Source: Branchiostoma floridae
Lineage: Eukaryota; Chordata; Leptocardii; Amphioxiformes; Branchiostomatidae
Reading direction: 5' to 3'
DNA length: 64,000 nt
NCBI RefSeq assembly: GCF_000003815.2
Contig: NC_049988.1
Span: forward strand, 2,907,127-2,971,126
The translations under genes and the position numbers were made by a program. The notes under the pieces were generated by a model that saw only the letters and a list, made by a program, of their open reading frames with translations, was not told the origin of the DNA and searched no databases. Shown here one piece after another: positions 36,477-47,596 of this stretch. The stretch's first letter is position 1. Each line of letters begins with the position of its first letter.

Positions 36477-36590
36477 AAAATGGCGGAAAATTGAGTGGCC
36501 GTGGCCTTAACGAGACGGGGTGACGTCAAGGGCACGGAGCAGCTGCTCGGGGACGGCCGCCATATTAGTCATGGTCTTCAAGGAGGGGAG
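36477..36590. promoter_or_regulatory. Promoter-like cluster: two opposed YY1-type motifs around a CRE
   Basis: AAAATGGCGG (36477-36486, plus), TGACGTCA (36521-36528) and the inverse of AATATGGCGGC (36556-36566) lie within 90 bp. On the minus strand an ATG lies in the second motif and opens a 21-codon frame (MTNMAAVPEQLLRALDVTPS). This could be a bidirectional start site of an unannotated transcript. Confidence 0.35.
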
Positions 36591-37290
36591 AACTTTCAAT
36601 GTCGTTTGTTGAGCAGGTCGCGAGGCCCACTTAACACAGTTAACTTGTGAAAAGAACAACCAACTCAGCCCCTGAAAGAGATGGATGGAGGCTGGCGAGG
36701 TTTAAACCTGCGGCCAAAATCGCCAGGATTAGTTCTGGTGCATTATGAAAATAAGGGCCTGCAGGCCGCACCCCTGTACCAGGCACTTTGAGGAAGAAAA
36801 CGACGATTTTTCATCCCTTCTTCTTCTGTCATTTCAGATCACTCTTTTCGCTAAACGACATGTCATCTTTGTACGTGATACGTAAGTTTTCAAACCACAA
36901 AATACATTAAAAGAAATCCGCCTGGAAGCTAAGGAGAGAGAATAAAGCAGGTGTCAAAAGACAAGATCAAAGTTTAATTTTTCAAGTCTTACTAGCAAAA
37001 ACGAGTTGCAAAGGCATTGAATATACCAATATATACATGAATTGACAACTCATTGGCTGAATGCATATAACGTTAATGAATTGTCCTGTGACCAATAAAA
37101 TAAGTGATTAAGCTGGTTTGAAATATATGATGAGATGTCATATTTTTGTTCATGTATGTCTTGAGTACTGAAATACATACAAGTCCATACAGCATTTTTT
37201 AGATTCTTTATGTGTTTAGGGCTCGTGAAGCTAGTGTCTTCAAAAATGTCTTAACAGTACTTTCTATAATCATCAATTGCAAAACGTTCT

Positions 37291-37291
<1 letters not shown>

Positions 37292-37335
<44 letters not shown>

Positions 37336-37364
37336 TGTGTGTGTGGTGTGTGTGTGTGTGTGTA
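37292..37364. repeat. (GT)n microsatellite
   Basis: A GT tract with one TATG and one GGTG interruption. Confidence 0.95.
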
Positions 37365-39890
37365 TGCGCTTTGCTATTGTGCTAAGTCAATGTCAAAGCG
37401 CAGACGTTGAAAATATACATTTTTGGTCCAAAAATGGCTAAAAATTTCATGAATTTTATTTTGGACAGAAATTGACATACTTATACTCGTTTAAGATACA
37501 TCCAACTACCAGTGCACCAAATTTGGTGCTTATAACGTTATTTCCACAATTTCTCCAAAGTAGTAAGCGTATCAGTCGATGTAACACGGCTTGAAACCGA
37601 TGAAAATTGATGCGCTATCGCACATTGTACTTGATCTTGGCGTCTGATATCATACCATTAGTTACGGACATCAGGACCCAAATGCACTTGTACTTGAGGC
37701 TGTATTGTTGTGCAGGGAAAGTCCGTTTTAGTGACACGCTACATTTTCATGACAACCGTAAAAAACACTGAAAGACCGCCAATGTCTGGAAAACAACGCT
37801 CAGTTCCTAAGGGAAAAAACAGACAAGCATAGAAATAAACGATAAACAAGACAAGAGGCAGACAAATAAATTATGGTTTCTTATAACAATAAATTTTCTA
37901 CCTAATAACATCAAAAATAATCTTATGAGGAAACAATTGTATAGAATACAACGTATCACAACTTTACTAATAACAATAGTTCTATGAAGCTAAATGAAAC
38001 TAACAAGAGAATATGCATATGTATATAGGTATATATGAATATGAAGAAGTATATATACATTGTGGAATAACTTGCAAACTAAGAATGATACTAATTTTTT
38101 TTAATATTCTTGCATGGTCTTTGGTGGAAGTTCTTTGAATATGCAATATGACCTAGTTGATCGTTATACAAAAATAAATCTTAAACTTAAGAACTACATG
38201 ACAATAGACGTTTAGGTATTTAGACTGATCATGACTAACTTACTGTTAAAATGATTTTCTTTACCATAAAACTAGAACAAACTATCATCTTATTAGATCT
38301 ATTGTTGTAAGTTTTACTACATTTGTAACATTTTGTGCTTGAATCCTCTGAAACCAATGCGTAAAAAGATAAGAAGGATATTTTACATGCTTTCTGCTGC
38401 AAACGGTATAATGTTATGGATGAACTTATTGATTATGATGACAATTTTCATCTCACAACTCTTCCCATGCACACTATACGAAGTATAGGGCAGTGCCAAT
38501 CTCCATTACAATAGTCCTTGGGCCACACAGGGCCACCACAGCATATATGTGTGTGTTCAATCATAGACTTTCTCTTAAATTTTTCACTGTTTCAAGTGCG
38601 AGCTCCTATTGTTTTGGCATAGTAGCCATAAACTGTACTTTCAATGATGTGTGTATAAAACTCGTGAAACAAATCCACCTCCCGAATCGGAGGTTTGAAA
38701 ACGAAAGTAGTGATCCCGAAACAAGCTCTAGACAGACACTACCAGGAAATCATACTAACTGTTTTCGACAAACACAATGAACAGTGGACCACGGCTTAAC
38801 GTCCCGTCCTAAGGGCTGCAAACCTTTTCGGGACAGTCGGGATTGTCGCTCATGCCCATAGACAGGTTCGCTAATAGCTAACCACTGGACTACAATTGCC
38901 CTAAAGCTAGTTATCTCATCACAGTGTCTGTCACTATCATAAACACACCCTGTCAACCTGACAGCTAAAGAGGACACTCAGAGAAGATTGTCTGGGGTAA
39001 AAAAATGGACAGAGGCAACTGTCCGGTCGAGCGCTTCCCTGTGCGGTCAGCAGGGGTTCTTTCTGGACGACCTGTCATGTATGGGACCCCACCGGGCGAG
39101 CTTGTAGCTACAGGGGCCGGACACAGGCCTGAATAAGGCGGGAAGCTAAGGGCGCAACCTCGCTGGCGACAGGCTGACCACTGTCAATTTTTCTTCTGGA
39201 CATGGCTGGGCGTTTCTTTGGACGGACTGGATATGAGATTCACTCGCTGTTGTGCCATGAGAAGTGGTGTGTTTTGTTGTATGACAATGTTGTCGTCGAC
39301 TGAAGACAGTGGCTGACACAGGCTGAGCATATCTAGTCTGAAAACATTAGGCTGCTCTACCGTAACATCTGCTTGGAGACTAGCAAACCTGTTACTAAGT
39401 GTTAGGCCTACGAAAAATACATTATACAAGCAACAGAACATACAAGGATAACGTGTTGGAAACAAACAATTCTACAACTCTTTTTTCACTCATTTTATTG
39501 TAAGTTGTGAAACTGCTAGGGTCGGCAGGTTTTTGCTGGGATCGGTAGGGTAACCTGAAAAAGAACACTTTTTCTAATACTAACACATATGTATTTGTCA
39601 GATAAATGTACATGTATAGGGAAGTGTTATAAGACTGTAGTGCGACTTTAAATGTTATTGAAGCGGTAGGCTTTGAAGAGAACAATACAAGTTAAAAAGT
39701 TTAAAAAAATGAGTAGCTGAGAATGATCGGTCGCTCATCTTTTTTCTGATAGATGTAACTCAATGGACTAGAAGGGGCTAAATAGATAATCTCAGAGGAG
39801 ATTAGTTTTGTGTATGTAGTGGGGCACAACGTCGTGTTTATATTTGACGAAGTGTAGAAAAGAAGTATAGGAGTGAAGAAAGAAGTGAAG

Positions 39891-40156
39891 ATTATAGAAA
39901 TTGCTAAACTTTCTTTCCAACACTGAATTAGTATAGGGACTTACCCTAAATTTTNNNNNNNNNNNNNNNNNNNNNNNNNNNNNNNNNNNNNNNNNNNNNN
40001 NNNNNNNNNNNNNNNNNNNNNNNNNNNNNNNNNNNNNNNNNNNNNNNNNNNNNNGGGGTCATTCTGTGTGCAAGGTCGACGGAGTTTGACCGAAAATTTA
40101 GGGTAAGTCCCCATACTAATTCAGTGTTGGAAAGAAAGTTTAGCAATTTCTATAAT
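39891..40156. repeat. 64-bp inverted repeat flanking an assembly gap
   Basis: 39891-39954 is the inverse of 40093-40156 with one visible mismatch. Between them are 100 Ns and 38 known bases. Confidence 0.95.
39955..40054. other. Assembly gap (100 N)
   Basis: Exactly 100 N, the usual placeholder for a gap of unknown size. Confidence 1.
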
Positions 40157-41135
40157 GTATTCTACCCACACAGATGAACTTTCATGCTAAGAAGTGAAGA
40201 TGTTCCTCCCTTGTATCAAAATGGATACTACACAAGGACGACTCAAAAATTAAAAAGTAGTTACGGTAGTCCACAAACACTGTCATAAAATTTGCTTAAA
40301 ATCAGCAGAGGAATAAGTGGTGGATGTTGATGAAAAATCTTTAAAAACTAGAGCCAAGAAATGACATTGGCCTTGTCTATTTCATAGAGTCATAGACGAT
40401 TGATTCTTATGAAATATCTTATAATTCCAAAGGACAGAAACAAGGACAATTTCAAAGGAGATTGAAAAACTGAAGATGTTTTACGGTGACTAAAGTTCAA
40501 CCCCAATGGTGTTGTACACGAACAAAAGATGCTCCAGTTTTAATAGATCCAAAGTGAAGTAGAATTGGTCTATAATCTAAGGACTAGCTCCTTACACAGA
40601 CACGGGATAAAAGACCACAGCACGGCCAGAGTGTAAGAACAGGGCCCGTGAATAGCACGTTCCCGGACAAATTAAAGGCCGTACGTACCGGCTCCGAGAG
40701 GGGCACGGTCAAAAGTAAAACCCCTTCCATACACCGGCTCAAGAGAGGTCCAGACTTCAAAGCTAAAGGGGTAGTGCCTGTGCTTGACTTTCAACCTCAG
40801 CTTTCAACCCTTGTGAACGGATCTTTGTGTGTCTCAAAACGGCTAGAATTGAAAGTCGGCGGTTTGCCTTGACACAGAACGATTGGTCGCCATTGTGCTT
40901 GTAGCCGCGACCACAATGTCCGAGCACCCCCCTCCCATTTCTCTCCCAATCGCGATGTAAAAAAAAAAGAAAAATAATGGCCAATAATGTAACCACTTGA
41001 CAACCGTGAGATCGGTTCTTTGCTGTCTGCTTTTCAAAATTCTAAACTTGCAAATAGAAAGCTAAAAAAGAATGGCATTGTCAATATGATTGTCATAATA
41101 TTTACTTTCATACACACCGCACACTCAGCGAAAAT

Positions 41136-41386
41136 ATAGCTCAATGTTTTCTTTCATTTCGGTTGCCATATATAACATTAACATAAAACACGAGGCAGTA
41201 GCTATAGGCTAGGTTATCGTTTCCATCTAGTACTGTATTTAGCAGCATGTCATAATATAACATAAGATCTAGCTCAATGGTTTCTTTCCGATTTCGGTTG
41301 CCATACTAGCATATAACGTAAATACATGATAACAAGGGGCAGTAGCAATAGGCTAGGTTATCATTTCCATCTAGTACTGTATTCAG
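41136..41386 (+). repeat. Local tandem duplication of ~120 bp
   Basis: atctagctcaatggtttctt, gatttcggttgccata and ggctaggttatcatttccat occur twice with about 15-20% divergence and small indels. Confidence 0.85.
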
Positions 41387-41467
41387 CCGAAGAGTTTGTA
41401 TCTTATTTGCATTTCATATTTTGTCGGAAAGCGCGCGCCAGCTGACTTGGGCGCCTCCGAGGTTCCA

Positions 41468-41485
41468 TGGGAAAGGCCACAACTG
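41468..41485 (-). promoter_or_regulatory. One-turn PTF1 composite site (E-box + TC-box)
   Basis: On the minus strand CAGTTG-TGGCC-TTTCCCA: an E-box, a 5-nt spacer and a perfect TC-box, the spacing of a one-turn PTF1 site. It lies in a short GC-rich patch (41428-41490) with another E-box, CAGCTG, at 41439-41444, about 7.6 kb downstream of the proximal Ptf1a gene. Occupancy is inferred. Confidence 0.5.
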
Positions 41486-41827
41486 GCCCGATCATATACA
41501 TGCATCAAGTGTTGGCTCAATCCGTAATATGCAAAAATAGATTAATCTTACAAATAAAATATAAATGCATGTGGCAGACTATAGTCGGCTAAAGAATATG
41601 TGATAGCATATTTCCATAAACTATGATAGTTTTAAGACTTATATAAACTGTCATGAAGTATACGTATTACTGGCTTCAAAATCGATCTGTCAATGTGTTT
41701 TTTTTTTAAAACACATTTTTAACTATGATTGACGAAATTCTGTGCTTGATTTGAGATTTAAGTGCATTTTCTATCTTCCCTACTTGCTGATTGCTTGTTT
41801 TGTTATGACGCAATAGCCAGTGTTGTT

Positions 41828-41895
41828 TGCGCATGCGCTCTAAAGTTCTTGTTGCCAGGGAAGAACAGGGCAAAATGGCGGGAAACTTGCATAGA
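41828..41895 (+). promoter_or_regulatory. Promoter-like NRF1 + YY1/E2F-type motifs
   Basis: A perfect NRF1 palindrome TGCGCATGCGC (41828-41838) is followed 34 bp later by AAAATGGCGGGAAA, and the ATG there opens MAGNLHRVEGCSISNHQS then a stop. The arrangement resembles a core promoter of a broadly expressed gene; no downstream exon was recognised. Confidence 0.35.
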
Positions 41896-42059
41896 GTAGA
41901 GGGATGCTCTATATCAAACCATCAATCATAAAATAGAGCTGTTCTTGACCATATTCTCGATTTTGTATTTGTTAACTGTAGTATTTTCTCAACATACATT
42001 GCTGTGAACTGCATTTAAGCCCGGTGTTGGAAAAATGTGCAATAAAGTTCTTCATTCAT

Positions 42060-42362
42060 CCATATATCTCTGTATCTCTCCCTCGCTCTATATCAGTCTC
42101 TCTGCCTGCCTCTGTCTGTCTTGTGTCTCTCTCTGTCTCTCTCTTTGTCTTTGTATGTGTCTCTCTCTGTCTCTTTTTGTGAGTGTCTCCCTCTCTTTCT
42201 CTCTCTCTGTCTCCGTGTGTGTGACTCTTTGTGTTAATGTCCTCCTCTCTCTGAATTTGCCTCTGTGTGTGTGTCTCTCTGTCTTTCTCTCCCTCTCTCT
42301 CTGTCTTTCTCTCTCTCTGTCTTTCTCTCTCTGTCTCTGTGCCTCTATGTCTCTCTGTCTAT
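42060..42362. repeat. CT-rich (CTCTGT)n microsatellite
   Basis: About 300 bp of pyrimidine-rich repeats, directly after caataaagttcttcattcat, a LINE-type 3' tail. Confidence 0.95.
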
Positions 42363-43074
42363 CCCTTAGGACCCATATTTGCACTATATCCGTGACCCTA
42401 ATACTTCTTAAGTGTGTTTTTAGAAAGAATTAAAGGCTGCAAGGCATGTGTCAAGACAGACTACTTCACCACACAACCGTTCTTCAAACTTGTAAGCTTC
42501 CAAAAGGCAGCTGCCTCACGATGGACTGAAAAGTTCTGCGCTGGTTGAATGTCACGTTTGTTTTTTCTATCAGGAGACCGGACTTGGTCTCAACCCGCAT
42601 ATTTTCTACTCCGACGCTTAAACTGTTTCTTTGTGCAAGTTTATCCCATGGAGAAGGCTTTAGCCGAAGTTTATACCAAAGTTGGTCCTACAGGCACGTT
42701 CTGTTGTCATTGTTGACTTTTTATTTCATTTTCAGGACATGCTTTCGTGCAAACTCACGTGGCTACTACGCTAATTGGACAAAACTAGGATAAAACATCT
42801 GCTTATTGTAGAAAAACGTAAAACTACAAAACAAAAGACCTATTTGAGCTGAGATTTGCTAGTGGAACATTCGCCTCGCTTGATGAGCAATTAGCGACGC
42901 TACACTAGTCCGAATAGGGCATTAGTGTATGATAACCTATAGTGGAGACTGACACGGTACTTTTGAGTTTGATAAATATGGGGTATCAAACTCTACCAGG
43001 TGATATACGCACTTGCCGATAGACTTTTAATACACCAGATTATTTCAGATTTAACAAAGAAGAGAGTGAGTTTG

Positions 43075-43750
43075 GAAAGATTAATGTTACCGCCGCCTGC
43101 CGCCTTCGCCCGCCCGGTCGAAAACGGAACAAAGCTGCGGATAAAGTTGTGTTTGTGTCGGTCACATTAGGCAGTAATTGCAAAGTTGTATTTTATTCGA
43201 ATCTGCTCTCACTGCCGTTGACACATTGTCGTAAGACAAAGGAGGGGATGGATCGTCAACACGGCACGAATGGAGCCGACAAGACGCGGCCGTGTTCGCA
43301 GCTGGCGAGGGATAATAGAAGAACATGTGAACACGCACAGGTGCATGTTGGGGTCACCGTCGTACCAGACATTTCCACTAACCCCCAGATGAAAGAAAAA
43401 AATCTGTCTGTATGGATCGCAAGAAAAAAGTAAACACGTCAGAGTCTTTTCATAAATGCAAACACTCCTGACAAACAGGGCGGGCGGGATGGCAGATTTG
43501 CCCGAGCAGCCGACGAACCACCTGCGCCGAGTTTTTTGTCTGGTCGGAACACCCTCGGATAATGACTCAAAACGTCAAGGTCGGATTTGTATCGTTTTAT
43601 ACATGCTACCGTGGGAAGAAAACCGTTCAGAACAATTCGGTTCCACACATGTGGATGTTTAGACTCTATCGGTCTGCAGGGCCCGGGCGGGGGCGTCGCT
43701 AGGCACCGTCTAGTTAGGTAGAACAATGCGGACACCTGTGTCGACCACGT
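43075..43750. promoter_or_regulatory. GC-richer patch with several E-boxes and an RBPJ-type motif
   Basis: CAGCTG (43299), CATGTG (43324), CAGGTG (43338), CACCTG (43519) and CGTGGGAA (43610) fall within about 310 bp in a region less AT-rich than its surroundings. It is about 5.5 kb downstream of the proximal Ptf1a gene. Suggestive of a cis-regulatory module, not more. Confidence 0.25.
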
Positions 43751-44009
43751 CGTCTTTTGTCGCTAGTGGAGACCGTTTCTACTCAAATCGCACAGGCACA
43801 GACTTTCACGGCAGCGGCTTTCCGGGTGCTTACAGATTGTTGGTTTAGCATGGCGTTTTCATTTCTCTTAGGTTTTTTTCTAAAGTATAATTTTTCTAGA
43901 GTATAAAGTAAAAAATGCTATTTCGCAGAGAACCAAACATACTAAGCAGAGTCAATGTGTGTGTGTGTCGTCGGTCTGGTTTTTACTGGTCCTACATTGA
44001 TAACCTTAG

Positions 44010-44280
44010 TGAGGTCGTGTGGCGTAATTTTAGGGTGTTTGTTCCAGAACCCAGAGGTCTAGGACTCGAATTCTGCCATGCTACCGATATTGTGCGTTTG
44101 GGAATGGTATTTACTCGAATTTTCCCACTCCATCCAAGTGTAAAGTGTGGTACCTGACTTCGGTTGGGGAGGTAAAAGGCGGTGAAAGGAGAGGGATGGG
44201 CTCAGCCTTCCAATACGGTGCCCAATACACAGTGGATAACAACACACTGCCCATACGGCCTCAAAACAAAATATGCCGTA
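44010..44280 (+). mobile_element. tRNA-derived SINE
   Basis: gtgtggcgtaattttagg (box A-like), cccagaggtctaggactcga (box B-like), then the family body with tacctgacttcggttgggga. Confidence 0.7.
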
Positions 44281-44639
44281 TGTTATTGAATGTTTCCGTA
44301 GACGTATTTCCCATATACTATATACACTAAGACTAACATAACTTGATACGCGTATTATTATTTTAGTATCCAACAGGTGTGCAAAGCTTTGTAGCATGTG
44401 ACCTATAGAGGTATGTATTACTATAATTCATACTTTGTGTCGTTTGACCCCGCTACATGTACAATAGCTAGAAATGGGTCAAGGCAAAATCTCTATTGAA
44501 CTGCTTTCGTAGTGTACTCATATCAAGTTAACTTCAGTATATAAGAAATGTTCCCGCTACCACTACTAACTATCTCAACTGACTAACAGTACAATACTAA
44601 TACCTTTCTATGACGTCTTGGTAGTTTTATGTTCGCCCT

Positions 44640-44985
44640 GTTACACGGCAGGTTTGTACTGAACAGTACAAGCCTGCATATCCGGACAGATTTAATTGAA
44701 CTACTCACACTGGGAAGGTCCCCTAATCATTTCGATGAGTGTGATGGATTCTTTAACGTGATCGGGTGGTAGGTCTCCTCAAACAAGTGACCTCCATTTA
44801 ACGTCCAATCCGAGGGACGTCCCTAACTGAAGCTAGGTACTGATGTCCACCCGAGTGAAGTGAGGAAATTGGTGAGCCTTTCGAAGGGCACAACATCGGA
44901 GTATGTCAGTGTATCTGAACCAAGGATTCTGGACCAAGCACCCTACCAATACGGTAACAATGTCACCATATTCCATCACATGATG
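44640..44985 (-). mobile_element. tRNA-derived SINE, long copy
   Basis: It shares ttgtactgaacagtacaagc, ttctttaacgtgatcggg and gaagctaggtactgat with the copies at 18770 and 63240. Confidence 0.7.
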
Positions 44986-45914
44986 TCCATCGATGGTAGG
45001 AGTGCGTACGAAGGAAAAAAAAAGTTGGGCAAACATTTATAAAAAGTTGCCTTCATTATGAAATCTACGTTGTTAGGAAGGTTGAAAAATGACCACACTG
45101 AAGATGGGATAACAAACAATATATTTTTCTTTTCGTTCGGTCACATTTTCTTTGACTTTGAAAGACTTCGCTCGTAAATATCCGTCGTGCCATATTTTAG
45201 CAGTTTATGGCATATATTCGGTAATTTTCTAGCTCCTATTGTCTTCAATTTTGTAACTTCTGTACGATTTACAATGCGGAACCGAACAACACATTTTTTT
45301 CGAAACGGACAAAATTTGATGCGTAAGTAAATGTCATCCATATTATCAAGTCAGTGTGGCCAACTAACAAACACACAGCACATACGTCTAGCTACTCTAC
45401 AAGTCGAGTTTTCGGTTGTTTTTGACGCATTTTCGTGCCTGTTTACTTTCTAGTTTGTTTGGACGGTGGTGGACACGAAAAAAAATCGGTACAAAATGGA
45501 AAGTCTGAAAAATACGCCTAATAAAATCGCAAAACAACCGGAGCCGAACTTGCCGCTTGGAGAGTGCCGTCTAGCCCCGTTCCCAGCCCTAACGTTAGCA
45601 ACACTGTTCAACGGCAAGCACACAGTCATAAATCATCTCGGCTCGACAGAAAACTAGCCCCGAGCATTTTGACCCCAAAATGGCGGGACGGTCTTCGCAA
45701 AGAAGAGGGTTCGTTTGACCTTGAACGCCAGAGAGTGTCGGGCTAGTTTCTTGCTATAATTATCCAGTTTCCTGTGACTATAGTTTCTGTATGACCCAGT
45801 CCGTGGGAAAAGAGAGGAGGTTTTAGGGTTGGGTGGTTCTAAACAGACGTGAACGTGGTTCTCACAGACAAGCCAAGTTCGCTGCAGACGACAGAATCGT
45901 GTGAGGAGAAAAAA

Positions 45915-46025
45915 ATGGCGGGATCGGTGTCTGTTGTCGTCTGCATGAATATCAACAAGTTGGTAGGGTTGACATTCGCTATTGTTGTATACCAAATGTG
46001 TCAGAGGGATAGGGCTGTATTCTGA
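45915..46025 (+). CDS. Small ORF, 36 aa, hydrophobic segment, after an ATGGCGGGA motif
   Basis: The ATG lies in AAAATGGCGGGA, as at 45677 and 41874. The frame has a hydrophobic stretch VGLTFAIVVYQM and ends at a TGA. A GTAGGG donor-like site after codon 16 is an alternative, which would make it a first exon. No homology claimed. Confidence 0.15.
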   Translation: MAGSVSVVVCMNINKLVGLTFAIVVYQMCQRDRAVF

Positions 46026-46404
46026 GGTATGTTAGCCTGATTTTCGTATCGAGAAACTTTCTATTAGTTTCTGAACGATGTCAGTTACAGTAATGACAGC
46101 AGGGGTGTTATATTGTACAGTGCGACATCGTTGTATCAGCACCTATGGAGCATAGAAAGAAGAAAGGTTTTTCTAGCCAAAGTCATGATAAACAAAGTTT
46201 GTAAGTATTGATGTAACGTTAGAAGTAAAATGTTTCAGTTTCTATTTGGTTCATTATTTTAGTATATTAGACTAGCTCTAACATTTTCAGGAGTATTCTG
46301 ACAGAAAATTATTGTCTACGATAGCTATAGATAATAATTCGGAGGAGAGTTCAGCCACCGTAGAGTAAAATTTTAAATGTAACTCTCGTTAACCTTTGTC
46401 CGAG

Positions 46405-46572
46405 GGGTAACCTATATCCGTTTGTTTACAAAAACAGAATATCTAGCAGCATAGGGATATCAAGTCGAAGGTTGGTTTTAAACTGTAATGTTTTGAAAAT
46501 ATTCCAATATGAAACCACCGTTTGGATATCCCTAAATAACCCCGCTTTGAAACAACGGATATAGGTTAGCCC
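46405..46572. mobile_element. MITE with GGGTAACCTATATCCGTT ends
   Basis: The left end GGGTAACCTATATCCGTTTG and right end AACGGATATAGGTTAGCCC are inverted over about 25 bp. A second inner inverted pair contains agggatatc. 168 bp. Confidence 0.85.
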
Positions 46573-46698
46573 ACGTATAAAGGTGAACTAGCGTTCCCCT
46601 TCCAGCAAACTGACTCTTCTATACAATTATTCACCTTATTTTTCGGAAATCTAGTATCTATACCCCGTAGGAAGGCCTGGTGGTAGCGAGCAGAAAAA

Positions 46699-46909
46699 TA
46701 CTAATCTCCAAGCAGAGGTTAGGCTCCGGCTGTTTTTTTAACGTTTTTTCAGTCGTTTTTTTTTCGGGCTTTCTATTTTGTCATGAAGAAAAACTTTATT
46801 GCACGACAGTTCTTGAAGTTCACCACAATACAAGACACGATACAGAACAGAAAGCCCTATAAAAACGACTTAAAAAAACAGCAAGAGCCTAATCTCTGCT
46901 TGGAGAGTA
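46699..46909. mobile_element. MITE with CTCCAAGCAGAGGTTAGGC ends, copy 1
   Basis: ctccaagcagaggttaggct at the left is inverted as agagcctaatctctgcttgg at the right. Inner cgggctttctattttgtc is also inverted. Copies at 47418 and 59010. Confidence 0.85.
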
Positions 46910-47087
46910 CAAACATAACACATTACGATCGACCCAGGCGCGGAGTATGGGAAAGGACGTAGCTACCACCACCTGTATATGTTCTTTTTTTAATTTGTAT
47001 TGTTTATGTGTTTGTCAGCAGGGCTAGCCCTTTGTAATAGCCATAGGCTAGTTGGGCAGCCCTGGCTGTGTGTTCGGTGCAGCCAAA

Positions 47088-47091
47088 CCAA

Positions 47092-47122
<31 letters not shown>

Positions 47123-47123
47123 G
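47088..47123. repeat. (AATA)n microsatellite
   Basis: Nine consecutive ATAA/AATA units. Confidence 0.95.
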
Positions 47124-47417
47124 CAGATCGGTAGATAGGCCCAGAGCGAACGGGAAAGGTCTATCCCAGTCCGAGGGGCCACTGTGGTGCCACAGGGCCA
47201 CCAAGGTGACCGAGGTCACGAGCAACATTCACGGGAGGCAGGCGAACAATGCCGAGGTCATATGGCATGAGGGTGGGGGGGCAGACACTGAAGGGGGGAA
47301 GAATAGTTCTCCTTCGCTGGGTGACCGAAGTTTTCTCCGCGAGAATGCACGACAGCTAGCATAGTGTGATCCTTTTTTTCTCGTCTCAAAAATACTGCGT
47401 TATAACACGGGCTATTA

Positions 47418-47596
47418 TACTCTCCAAGCAGAGGTTAGGCTTTTTGGACATCTTTTAGGCGTTTTCTTCTGGATTTCTATTTTGTCTGGTTTTATTTTTG
47501 TCCTCAAGACAAACGTAAAAACTGGTTGGCGAAATAAAACGCTCCACAATGACTAAAAGACGTATAAAAGAAAGCATAACCTCTGCTTGAAGAGTA
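47418..47596. mobile_element. MITE with CTCCAAGCAGAGGTTAGGC ends, copy 2
   Basis: Ends TACTCTCCAAGCAGAGG and CCTCTGCTTGAAGAGTA are inverted; the inner part is shorter than in copy 1. Confidence 0.85.
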
